5,959 bases of DNA from an uncultured Clostridia bacterium (GTDB lineage Bacteria > Bacillota > Clostridia > Oscillospirales > CAG-272): the NCBI GenBank assembly GCA_904502055.1, contig CAJGDZ010000106.1, forward strand, positions 1 to 5,959, in the 5' to 3' direction. Below are positions 1-5,896 of this stretch, one piece after another. Positions within the stretch are counted from its first letter, which is position 1, and each line of letters begins with the position of its first letter. A program made the translations under genes and the position numbers. Below the pieces are notes generated by a model that saw only the letters and a list, made by a program, of their open reading frames with translations, had not been told where the DNA came from and made no database searches.

Positions 1-976
1 ATTTGTAGGACACGTACAGCGGATGGCCCGGGCGGGGCCTGCGGGAGTTGCCCGCGTAGGGGTTCCCACAGACACCGCACGTAATCTTGCCGCTCAGTAA
101 ATACTCCTGCTTGGCGGAGAACTGCGCAGACTTGTGCCGCCGCTGGGCCATCCTCTCCTGCACTTGGTGGAAGTCCTCCTCGCTGATGATGGCGGGCATA
201 CCTCCCGGCACGCGGATGACGGCGTTCTCGTCATAGTTTCCCGACCGATCGTACCGTCCCTTGGCGTGCTTGGCGGAGTCGGCTATGTAGATGTAGACCC
301 CCGTATACCGCTCGTTGCGTAACAGAGCGTAGAGGGAATTCTTACCGAACAGATCACCTCGTCGGGTGCGGTAGCCCCTGCGGTTAAGCTCGGCTATGAT
401 CTCGGTGTAGGAGCTTCCGTCCAGATACATACGGAAGATCATACGGATGGCCTCGGCCTCGTATTCGTTGATCACGTAGCGGTGGGTCTCCTTGTCCACC
501 GAGTATCCCAGCGGCGGAGGGCCCCCTGTGGCCTTACAGGCCAGAGCGTTTTCAAGGAGCCCCTTCCGAACCTCGCGGGAGAGGTTGAGTGAGTAATACT
601 CGTTGATGCCCTCCAGCACGGATTCAAGGATCACGCTCTCAGGGGTATCCTGAAGATTCTCCAGCACCGAGATCAGTCGGATCCCCCGCTTCTTGAGGTG
701 GTTCTTGTAGATCGCGGAATCGTAGCGGTTGCGGGCAAAGCGGTCCAGCTTGTGGACAATGACCGCGTCAAATTCGCCCTTGTCCGCGTCGGCGATCATG
801 CGCTGGAATTCGGGGCGGTTGTCCGAGGTGCCGCTGATGCCCTTGTCCGCGTAGACGGTGAGCAGGACGGCGTCGTGCTCGTCGCAGTATTTTCGTATCG
901 CGCGCAGTTGGGCATCGATGGACTCCTCCCGTTGAAGCTCCGACGAAAAACGTGCGTAAGCAACGGCTCGCAGCAT
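1..976 (-). CDS. Large serine recombinase (site-specific integrase/excisionase), 3' end beyond the window
   Basis: Serine recombinases of this family cut and rejoin DNA at attachment sites through a covalent phosphoserine link, integrating or excising a mobile element. The visible 325 residues begin with the catalytic domain. It has the Y-A-R-F-S motif with probable nucleophile Ser11, then ESIDAQ (18-23), DKGISGTSDNRPEF (44-57) and KLDRFARN (76-83), which supplies Arg79 and Arg82 of the active site. The recombinase domain follows, including GPPPLGYSVD and the segment around RMIFRMYLDGSSYTEI. The zinc ribbon starts at Cys300 and Cys303 (CGVC), and its second cysteine pair should lie outside the window. 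Relatives are usually around 500 residues or more, so roughly the C-terminal third is missing, cut only by the window edge. The ATG at 976 is supported by AAAGGAGGTG at 983-992, six bases upstream. It is the last visible gene of a leftward operon with the helicase and a 47-residue protein. No frameshift or missing catalytic residue is seen. Confidence 0.95.
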   Translation of the reverse strand, partial: MLRAVAYARFSSELQREESIDAQLRAIRKYCDEHDAVLLTVYADKGISGTSDNRPEFQRMIADADKGEFDAVIVHKLDRFARNRYDSAIYKNHLKKRGIRLISVLENLQDTPESVILESVLEGINEYYSLNLSREVRKGLLENALACKATGGPPPLGYSVDKETHRYVINEYEAEAIRMIFRMYLDGSSYTEIIAELNRRGYRTRRGDLFGKNSLYALLRNERYTGVYIYIADSAKHAKGRYDRSGNYDENAVIRVPGGMPAIISEEDFHQVQERMAQRRHKSAQFSAKQEYLLSGKITCGVCGNPYAGNSRRPRPGHPLYVSYK

Positions 977-982
977 CCTGCT

Positions 983-992
983 CACCTCCTTT
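983..992 (-). promoter_or_regulatory. Strong ribosome binding site of the serine recombinase
   Basis: Read on the minus strand the sequence is AAAGGAGGTG, nearly the full complement of the 16S rRNA 3' end. It lies six bases before the ATG at 976 and fixes that start. The 49-bp gap to the preceding small gene contains no promoter-like pair that I can see. Confidence 0.85.
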
Positions 993-1025
993 CTTCAGAT
1001 TTTTTTGCCAGCCGATGGCTTGGAC

Positions 1026-1169
1026 TCAGGCGGCATCAACCGAGGCTTCGTCCGGGGACGCGGGGGGATCCTCCTCATCAATGGCATCCAGCATCTCACA
1101 GAGGAGAAGCAGATGGGTGTCGAGAGGGATGGGGGTCGTAGAATGGTTAACGAAAAGTGGACGATACAT
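1026..1169 (-). CDS. Small acidic protein of unknown function (47 aa) between helicase and recombinase
   Basis: I do not recognise this protein. It starts MYRPLFVNHSTTPIPLDTHL, continues through a leucine-rich stretch (LLLLCEMLDAIDEED) and ends in an acidic, proline- and alanine-rich tail before TGA. There is one cysteine and no metal-binding pattern. The short leucine run is mixed with charged residues and looks more like an amphipathic helix than a membrane segment. The start is well supported: AAGGAGG at 1176-1182 lies six bases upstream and shares bases with the TAA stop of the helicase gene. Translation is thus probably coupled to the helicase. The position between helicase and recombinase suggests a role in replication or recombination, such as a directionality factor or an accessory protein, but this is inference from context only. 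Confidence 0.72.
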   Translation of the reverse strand: MYRPLFVNHSTTPIPLDTHLLLLCEMLDAIDEEDPPASPDEASVDAA

Positions 1170-1175
1170 ATTAAA

Positions 1176-1183
1176 CCTCCTTA
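1176..1183 (-). promoter_or_regulatory. Ribosome binding site overlapping the helicase stop codon
   Basis: On the minus strand the TAA stop of the helicase runs directly into AAGGAGG, so two bases are shared. The next ATG (1169) follows after six bases. A ribosome ending on the helicase would be placed to restart on the 47-residue gene, which is the usual pattern of translational coupling. It is the main evidence that the small gene is real. Confidence 0.75.
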
Positions 1184-3022
1184 GTTTTTCCATGTCACGC
1201 CGTCCACGCAGGCAGTAGGATTCTTGGCTCCTGCCCGTCTGCGGCGGATTTTCTTGGCGCGGAACAGGTCTTGTGTGATATCGGCGAACTGGATAAAGAA
1301 GTGCCTGTCGTCGAGGTCGGTGATGGATTCGGGGAACATCTGACGGAATGCCAGCAACGCGTCGTCGCTGTAGACCTCTCCCTCGGGACAGTACACAATG
1401 CGCTGTTTGACAAAGGACAGGACGCGCTCGTCGGGATCGTCCTCGGTCACGGAATCCACGGAACCGGCCGAGGAAACGCCCCCATTGATGGCAAAGTCGC
1501 CCGCGAAGCAATAATTGTTCCTACGAAGCTCGAAGTATTCCAGGAGGGCACGCGAGACGATCACGCTCAGCTCGTCGGTCAAACGGTCAAGCAGGTAGGG
1601 ATCCTGCTGCTCGGGAGGCGTGGAGTACAGGAACGGGACCGTGACCAGACGGCGCAGGAACGCGGGGTCGTTTTCGGTCAGCTTGAGCGGGTGGTTGGTC
1701 ACCAAAATGAAGTTGGATCGGCAGAAGAACTCGGCGTAGGCCGCGTACTTCCGGTTCGCGGTGATCAGATCGTGACCGGACAGCTGTTTCAGAACCGAAA
1801 CAGCCTTGGTGGAGAGAGGTGTCGCGGGCATGTCTCCCGAAACGCAGATCCGACGGCCCTGGATGTTGCCGGTGGCGAATCTATCCCCTAGCTCGTGGAC
1901 GTTCAAGGAAGTCCTCTGCTGGGAGCCGAACACTCTCATGATTAGGCTGCAAAGGACGCTTTTTCCCGAATCGGGCACACCCTGGAACACGAACAGAAGC
2001 TTGCCGGACATGTCGGTGGCGAAGACGTAGCCCAGCACCTGCCAGATTCGCTTCGTAAGCAGCGGATCACCGCGGGTGACGGTCCACAGGAAGTTCTCAA
2101 AGACGGGGCACGCGTGCCGATTCGGGATGTAATCGCAGTTGAGGGAGAACGTGGTCAAGAGCTGCGGGTTCGGCTCGTGGAAGCAGCCGGAAGCAAGCTG
2201 AAGGGTGCCATTCCGGAAGGTAATGAATCCGTCGTCCAGATATTCCTCTTCCTGGCACAACTCTGGGTCGGTGATGATCTGTCGGTAGATCTCTGTGAAG
2301 ATCGTCATGGGAATATCCGAGATCCCTTGTTGGCGTAAAACCAACTTCGCGATGCGCGTGAATTCAATTTGCGAGGTTATGTTGTAAAAGAGGCCGTTGT
2401 AGACAAACAACTCCTCGTTGACCACGAGACAGCGCAAAGACTGTTTGAGCTGGTGGAACAGCTGATTCGCGTCGGGCTTGGGTGTACGGCGCAAGGATCT
2501 CAACGAATTCACCGAGTCGATCGAATCCGCCTGAGGATACCGCGAGGATCTTACAATGGAGGCGGGAACTACGGAAGGGAAACCGGCTTCTTCCTTTTGG
2601 ACAGGAGCTGTGGCCTGGGGCAGTAGCATAGGATTGGAAGCTGTCGTATCCTGCCAAGTTAAGGTGGCGTGATGCCGGAAGAAGGCGCGAGCCTCGTCCT
2701 CATCTGCCTCGAAGGACATCGGCTCCAGAGGCTCGTCGTAAAAGACCATGGCGGGGGCTAGCCCATCCTCGTCCAGGGGGATGGCGACTTGATCCAGATC
2801 AATCATGGTCGACAAACACAGGCCCCGACTGCGCAGAAACGACAGCACAGACCGTTGGGGCTCCAGCATGGCGACTTCGTTGGCGATGGAGGTCAGTTCC
2901 TCCGGCGGGACCTCGAAGTACCGTTTGTCGTCGTCTTGAAGGATGGCGAACTTGCCGGCGTATCGAGCCGTATTGGCGGGAGAGGGGGTGCGATAGAGAT
3001 GAAATTCTTGGGGATTGAACAT
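1181..3022 (-). CDS. D5/P4-type SF3 helicase (phage/plasmid primase-helicase family), 613 aa
   Basis: Probable replicative helicase of the element: an ATP-driven superfamily 3 ring helicase that would unwind DNA at the element's origin. A D5_N-like region lies around residues 190-330, including ITFRNGTLQL (267-276), typical of the domain before the ATPase. The Walker A motif is GVPDSGKS (348-355). A Walker B-like strand is RRICVSGDMP (390-399, Asp397), sensor 1 is ILVTNHPLKL with Asn443, and a likely arginine finger is in AFLRRLVTVPF (Arg457/Arg458). Residues 1-180 are unassigned; I see no clear archaeo-eukaryotic primase motifs there, so it may be a helicase without primase activity. Residues 515-613 form a separate C-terminal region ending in a basic patch (KKIRRRRAGAK). 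The start at 3022 is chosen because AAGAAAGGAT (3029-3038) precedes it. The longer in-frame start at 3253 would overlap the divergent gene and read through the promoter. First gene of the leftward operon. Confidence 0.9.
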   Translation of the reverse strand: MFNPQEFHLYRTPSPANTARYAGKFAILQDDDKRYFEVPPEELTSIANEVAMLEPQRSVLSFLRSRGLCLSTMIDLDQVAIPLDEDGLAPAMVFYDEPLEPMSFEADEDEARAFFRHHATLTWQDTTASNPMLLPQATAPVQKEEAGFPSVVPASIVRSSRYPQADSIDSVNSLRSLRRTPKPDANQLFHQLKQSLRCLVVNEELFVYNGLFYNITSQIEFTRIAKLVLRQQGISDIPMTIFTEIYRQIITDPELCQEEEYLDDGFITFRNGTLQLASGCFHEPNPQLLTTFSLNCDYIPNRHACPVFENFLWTVTRGDPLLTKRIWQVLGYVFATDMSGKLLFVFQGVPDSGKSVLCSLIMRVFGSQQRTSLNVHELGDRFATGNIQGRRICVSGDMPATPLSTKAVSVLKQLSGHDLITANRKYAAYAEFFCRSNFILVTNHPLKLTENDPAFLRRLVTVPFLYSTPPEQQDPYLLDRLTDELSVIVSRALLEYFELRRNNYCFAGDFAINGGVSSAGSVDSVTEDDPDERVLSFVKQRIVYCPEGEVYSDDALLAFRQMFPESITDLDDRHFFIQFADITQDLFRAKKIRRRRAGAKNPTACVDGVTWKN

Positions 3023-3028
3023 TTTTTT

Positions 3029-3038
3029 ATCCTTTCTT
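3029..3038 (-). promoter_or_regulatory. Ribosome binding site of the helicase
   Basis: Minus-strand AAGAAAGGAT followed by an A-rich spacer and the ATG at 3022; the AAGGA core is seven bases from the start codon. It decides the start against the longer open frame. The surrounding leader (3021-3053) is almost purely A/T, which should leave the start site unfolded. Confidence 0.75.
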
Positions 3039-3094
3039 AATTTAAATTTTTTTGACCCAGTGCCTGCTTGATCAGGACAGGGGGTGAATAGAGA

Positions 3095-3116
3095 GTCTTG
3101 CTTGGCCAAGCAAGAC
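3095..3116. promoter_or_regulatory. Perfect 22-bp palindrome, probable operator in the divergent region
   Basis: The half GTCTTGCTTGG is followed immediately by its exact reverse complement with no spacer, and the symmetry stops at once on both sides. It covers about -4 to +18 of the predicted leftward transcript, where a bound dimer would block initiation. A natural candidate ligand is the helix-turn-helix protein encoded 80 bp away on the other strand, but nothing in the sequence proves this. An alternative is a 5' hairpin in the leader RNA, or a replication or nicking site recognised by element proteins. For rightward transcription it could overlap a weak -35 (TTGGCC at 3102-3107, with CATAAA at 3126-3131), which would allow control in both directions. 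Confidence 0.75.
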
Positions 3117-3118
3117 CT

Positions 3119-3146
3119 ATTGTACCATAAACGGCAAATAGCGCAA
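3119..3146 (-). promoter_or_regulatory. Promoter of the helicase-recombinase operon
   Basis: On the minus strand there is TTGCGC (3141-3146), a 16-bp spacer and TACAAT (3119-3124). A TG one base before the -10 makes it an extended -10 promoter of the sigma-70/sigma-A type. The predicted start is near 3112, inside the 22-bp palindrome, leaving a leader of about 90 bases before the helicase ATG. Confidence 0.65.
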
Positions 3147-3181
3147 GAGCTTATCACTCCAAAACAATTCAATGCAACGGA

Positions 3182-3187
3182 AAGGAA
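3182..3187 (+). promoter_or_regulatory. Ribosome binding site of the 803-residue HTH protein
   Basis: AAGGAA lies nine bases before the ATG at 3197. It is weaker and slightly more distant than the AGGAGG-type sites of the GC-rich genes on either side. This fits a different origin or a lower expression level for this gene. Confidence 0.6.
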
Positions 3188-3196
3188 ATCACCAAG

Positions 3197-5608
3197 ATGA
3201 ATGAGCCCAAAACATATCGAACTAGCGATGTAAATGTGCAGAAACGCACACATGCTGACACTACTCTCAATAAATCTAATCCGGAAAAAGCACTTGAGTC
3301 TCTTAGGGAGCGATATCCTGACAGCGCGAACTTTGTTCGGAAATCCATGGAAGCGATTTCCAAAAAAGATCTTGACTATGATAGCTTGAAGATTTTTGCT
3401 CAGAGACTACAGTATCAAATGCAAGAAAAAAGCATATCACATGTGGATGTGGCCGCATGCCTAGGTGTATCTAGACAGGTATTAGAGAAAGCACTTCCCG
3501 AAGCATGGGAGGAATACGATGAAAACAGTGTGCACAAATCCATTGATTTACGCTATTTGGAAGCCGTTTCAATATTGCTGGATGTGTCGCCTATATATCT
3601 AATTGGGTGGACGGAGAATCCGAATTGGTATTATGATAATGAGCGGCCTCTCCCTGAAAAGGCATGGAATGATAAGGAATTAGAAACTCATTTGAAAACG
3701 TATTGCCAAAAAGAATGGCTAACAGAAGATGACTGTATTCAGATTTTGAGCGACAGAAGGCGTGGGAACGATAAGATTGACTTTGTTAACAACAAAATTC
3801 ATATCGTTATTCGTCAGACACTTGGATTCCTCCATTTCTGTGCTTATGAAAAATGTCAATGGTCAGGGCAATTTACGAAGGACAAGGCGGGTAATAATCA
3901 AACGATACGGTATATTGAGCAACCGGTGATGTTATTTGGGTCTCCGGAGACAGATAAATACATCTATGAACTTGTTAAACATGTAAACGAGAAGAACTGG
4001 GAACTCTTCTATATGATATTGTCCATCGGGACAAAACCTAAAAAAGTGGTTGATTCGATTGCGGCCGAACTCATGGAAGATGCTGATATCAGATTGTTTG
4101 TTAATAGCAAAATAGAACGTCTTCAACAGGGAAGAAACAAGTGGGTTTCCAGAAAGATTATCGAAAGGTTAGGACGCAAGCGAAAAAAACCGAAAGCGAA
4201 AAGACTTCCAAGGAATGAACTGAAAGCGAGGGAGCTTCCCGAGGAATCTTACACACCATATGGGGGAGCCCAAAGGATGTTTCCCAAAGATAGGTTTGTT
4301 TCCATAAACGAAAGAGATCTTCTGTATTATTTGCGATACATCATTGAACCGATGATTGTTTGGCATTTGCCAGATGAGATTGCTCCTGTGACCTGTCTAC
4401 AGTTTTTCTCATGCATTATGAAAAACAACTACATTTCTCAAAAGGCAATCAAGACGATTCGAAACAGCAAAACTTTTGCGATAAGGAAAAGAACGGCTTT
4501 TGGAGTTGGGGTGGAATATGATGAGGTAACCAAAGCAATAAATGTTGGGAAAGCAAAATTGAGTAAGCCGGATGCTAAGTGTCTTTGGCATAAGTATTAT
4601 TACCAAAGCATGAGGTTTTTGAATGCGATTGACGATTTGGTAAAAGAGGATTATGCGCAAATACAGATCAAAGGAATCAACAAAACGGGAGCATCCGCCA
4701 TCAGCGGGGGACCATTCGTAAGTGTTACAACAGATGGAGATACTCAGAATACGGTGGAGAAGATTGACGTTGATTTGAGTTGCTTTACATTGAGCGCAGT
4801 TCGTTCCATGCTGAACACAATAGAAGCGAATCCATTGGTTTTTTCGACATTTAGCCCAGGAGAAATCAGGAAATGCAGAAATATCATGGAAAAGCAGCCT
4901 GGCGAAAATGATTATTTCCTTACTGATATAGTCAGCAGATTTTTAGAGACATGTGAACAGTTGTCGCAAAACAAGTTGAAACTATACGTTTTAAGTTCTA
5001 TGTCGGAAGTGAGTGATCAGCTGATTGAATTGCAGAACAAAAACCTACAAGATGTCCAACCCCAGAAGGAGCAGACAAGGAAGAAAAAAGGGAATACACA
5101 GGAAGTGGCGAAGCAAAAGGGAAAGAAGGAAAAAGAGAAGGAGCGTTTGAGTAGAGCCCGAAGTATAATAGAAGAAGAATATCAACAATACATACAATAC
5201 ATGAGGTTGGAAATGGTTGCCTCATACGTTCCAACAGAGGATGATCCAGTAGAAATCAAGAAAGATTTATTAGTAGCACTACTGCTTGAGGTACGAGGTT
5301 TGAGCGAATGGAAGACCATGAAAGCGTATATAGCGGAATTCGGAATTGGCGGAGACGAGATGGAGGTTTTGTACGCAAACCGTTTGCGTCTGGGACCTGG
5401 ACCCAAAGGGCGCGAGGCGTATTGTCAATTAAGGGTACTGGCTCTTCAGCATCTTATTCATGGAGAACCTAAGACGGCAACAGTCAAAGTAGAGGATCGA
5501 AAAAAGAAAGATGGACGATGTAGATTGGGCGAAGAAAGATGGAAAGTTTCTATACTGTCACCCGAGCTGCCTTATTATCTCTCTGGTGAGAATGAATTTG
5601 AATTCTAA
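3197..5608 (+). CDS. Large XRE-like helix-turn-helix protein of unknown function (803 aa), AT-rich
   Basis: Residues about 65-136 resemble a Cro/C1-type DNA-binding domain. They include SISHVDVAACLGVSRQVLEKAL (79-100) as the likely helix-turn-helix and YLEAVSILLDVSPIYLIGW (120-138) as the usual closing helices. I recognise no family in the remaining 650 residues. Visible there are a region with aromatic and cysteine residues (190-300), a basic segment GRKRKKPKAKRLPRN (326-340), a mixed alpha/beta-like region (360-600), and a highly charged Lys/Glu/Gln stretch (about 620-665) likely to be coiled coil or a flexible linker. A C-terminal helical region (665-760) and a basic tail close it. There are no membrane segments, Walker A, nuclease or zinc motifs that I can defend. 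Ordinary XRE repressors are 70-300 residues, so this one is exceptionally long. Base composition and A-ending codons (AAA, ATA, AGA) differ from the flanking genes, suggesting separate acquisition. It is transcribed away from the helicase operon and could regulate it, be a cargo (for example defence) gene, or both. Confidence 0.85.
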   Translation: MNEPKTYRTSDVNVQKRTHADTTLNKSNPEKALESLRERYPDSANFVRKSMEAISKKDLDYDSLKIFAQRLQYQMQEKSISHVDVAACLGVSRQVLEKALPEAWEEYDENSVHKSIDLRYLEAVSILLDVSPIYLIGWTENPNWYYDNERPLPEKAWNDKELETHLKTYCQKEWLTEDDCIQILSDRRRGNDKIDFVNNKIHIVIRQTLGFLHFCAYEKCQWSGQFTKDKAGNNQTIRYIEQPVMLFGSPETDKYIYELVKHVNEKNWELFYMILSIGTKPKKVVDSIAAELMEDADIRLFVNSKIERLQQGRNKWVSRKIIERLGRKRKKPKAKRLPRNELKARELPEESYTPYGGAQRMFPKDRFVSINERDLLYYLRYIIEPMIVWHLPDEIAPVTCLQFFSCIMKNNYISQKAIKTIRNSKTFAIRKRTAFGVGVEYDEVTKAINVGKAKLSKPDAKCLWHKYYYQSMRFLNAIDDLVKEDYAQIQIKGINKTGASAISGGPFVSVTTDGDTQNTVEKIDVDLSCFTLSAVRSMLNTIEANPLVFSTFSPGEIRKCRNIMEKQPGENDYFLTDIVSRFLETCEQLSQNKLKLYVLSSMSEVSDQLIELQNKNLQDVQPQKEQTRKKKGNTQEVAKQKGKKEKEKERLSRARSIIEEEYQQYIQYMRLEMVASYVPTEDDPVEIKKDLLVALLLEVRGLSEWKTMKAYIAEFGIGGDEMEVLYANRLRLGPGPKGREAYCQLRVLALQHLIHGEPKTATVKVEDRKKKDGRCRLGEERWKVSILSPELPYYLSGENEFEF

Positions 5609-5658
5609 GTGTGCGTCTACAGTTATCAAGAAGGTGAGTATTATTCATGTGAAGCTTC

Positions 5659-5685
5659 CAGCCACAGGCCCAAGGCCTGTGGCTG
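5659..5685 (+). terminator. Hairpin after the HTH gene, probable terminator between convergent genes
   Basis: A perfect 12-bp stem (CAGCCACAGGCC and its reverse complement) closes a 3-base CAA loop, 50 bases after the TAA at 5608. The downstream tract on the plus strand (CTCCTTTC) is only moderately T-rich, and on the minus strand there is no U tract. Termination is therefore plausible but not certain. The hairpin lies between a rightward gene and a leftward one, where a two-way terminator would be expected. An 8-bp palindrome, GAAGCTTC (5651-5658), directly abuts it. Confidence 0.6.
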
Positions 5686-5694
5686 CTCCTTTCA

Positions 5695-5726
5695 CCGGCA
5701 GAATCGACACAGAGTCTGCCGGCAGA
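5695..5726. repeat. CCGGCAGA direct and inverted repeat cluster
   Basis: CCGGCAGAATC (5695-5705) recurs as CCGGCAGAGTC (5719-5729), 24 bp apart with one mismatch. In addition TCTGCCGG (5715-5722) is the reverse complement of the first copy, giving an 8-bp stem with a 12-base loop. The second direct copy and the inverted copy share a TGCCGGCA core. It may be part of the terminator structure of the leftward transcript or a protein binding site. No T tract follows it on either strand. Confidence 0.45.
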
Positions 5727-5740
5727 GTCAGGTACGGCCG

Positions 5741-5869
5741 CTACCGATCCTCATTCAAGGATACCAAATCCCCCTTCCCCGTCAACGCCATATAAACAGC
5801 GATCCCGAGAAAAACCCCCTCGGCCAACAGCGAGAGCGGCGACGCGGCAATCTTAGACAAAACGGACAT
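5741..5869 (-). CDS. Small putative single-pass membrane peptide (42 aa)
   Basis: I do not recognise a family. The peptide starts MSVLSKIAASPLSLL and has a mostly hydrophobic stretch at residues about 11-30, interrupted by one glutamate (LLAEGVFLGIAVYMAL). A short polar tail ends in NEDR before TAG. This is compatible with one membrane-spanning helix, though the glutamate makes it uncertain. The start at 5869 is backed by an excellent ribosome binding site, AAAGGAGGTG (5873-5882). It follows the gene ending at 5897 by 27 bases, so it is probably the last gene of a leftward operon coming from the right. GC-rich like the helicase and recombinase genes, it probably belongs to the element backbone. 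Confidence 0.62.
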   Translation of the reverse strand: MSVLSKIAASPLSLLAEGVFLGIAVYMALTGKGDLVSLNEDR

Positions 5870-5872
5870 AGA

Positions 5873-5882
5873 CACCTCCTTT
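5873..5882 (-). promoter_or_regulatory. Ribosome binding site of the 42-residue peptide
   Basis: Minus-strand AAAGGAGGTG, identical to the site before the recombinase, three bases from the ATG at 5869 (five from the AAGGAGG core). The identity of the two sites supports a common style for the GC-rich genes, and the site is the main evidence that this short gene is translated. Confidence 0.7.
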
Positions 5883-5896
5883 CCGTGCGTGCCGCC

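Noticed and set aside
993..1020. A-run after a short stem between the small gene and the recombinase, considered as a terminator
   Set aside because: On the transcribed strand the stem is short and bulged and is followed by A residues, not U residues, so it does not fit an intrinsic terminator.
698..1141. Plus-strand open frame of 147 codons opposite the recombinase start
   Set aside because: It lies antisense to catalytic residues of the recombinase and runs across the recombinase ribosome binding site and the small gene; no family resemblance.
1170..1511. Upstream extension of the 47-residue gene inside the helicase
   Set aside because: The extension overlaps the helicase C-terminus in another frame and is arginine-rich, typical of a shadow frame. 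The ATG at 1169 has the strong ribosome binding site.
1271..1891. Plus-strand open frame of 206 codons opposite the helicase
   Set aside because: It is antisense to the conserved SF3 core, has no ribosome binding site that I can see, and arises from the GC-rich codon pattern of the real gene.
3023..3253. Longer in-frame start for the helicase at 3253
   Set aside because: It would translate through the promoter, the palindrome and the first codons of the divergent gene. The start at 3022 has its own ribosome binding site, and the known type of sequence begins there.
5511..5795. Plus-strand open frame of 94 codons overlapping the end of the HTH gene
   Set aside because: It runs through the hairpin and antisense to the 42-residue peptide gene, without a convincing ribosome binding site or protein-like composition.
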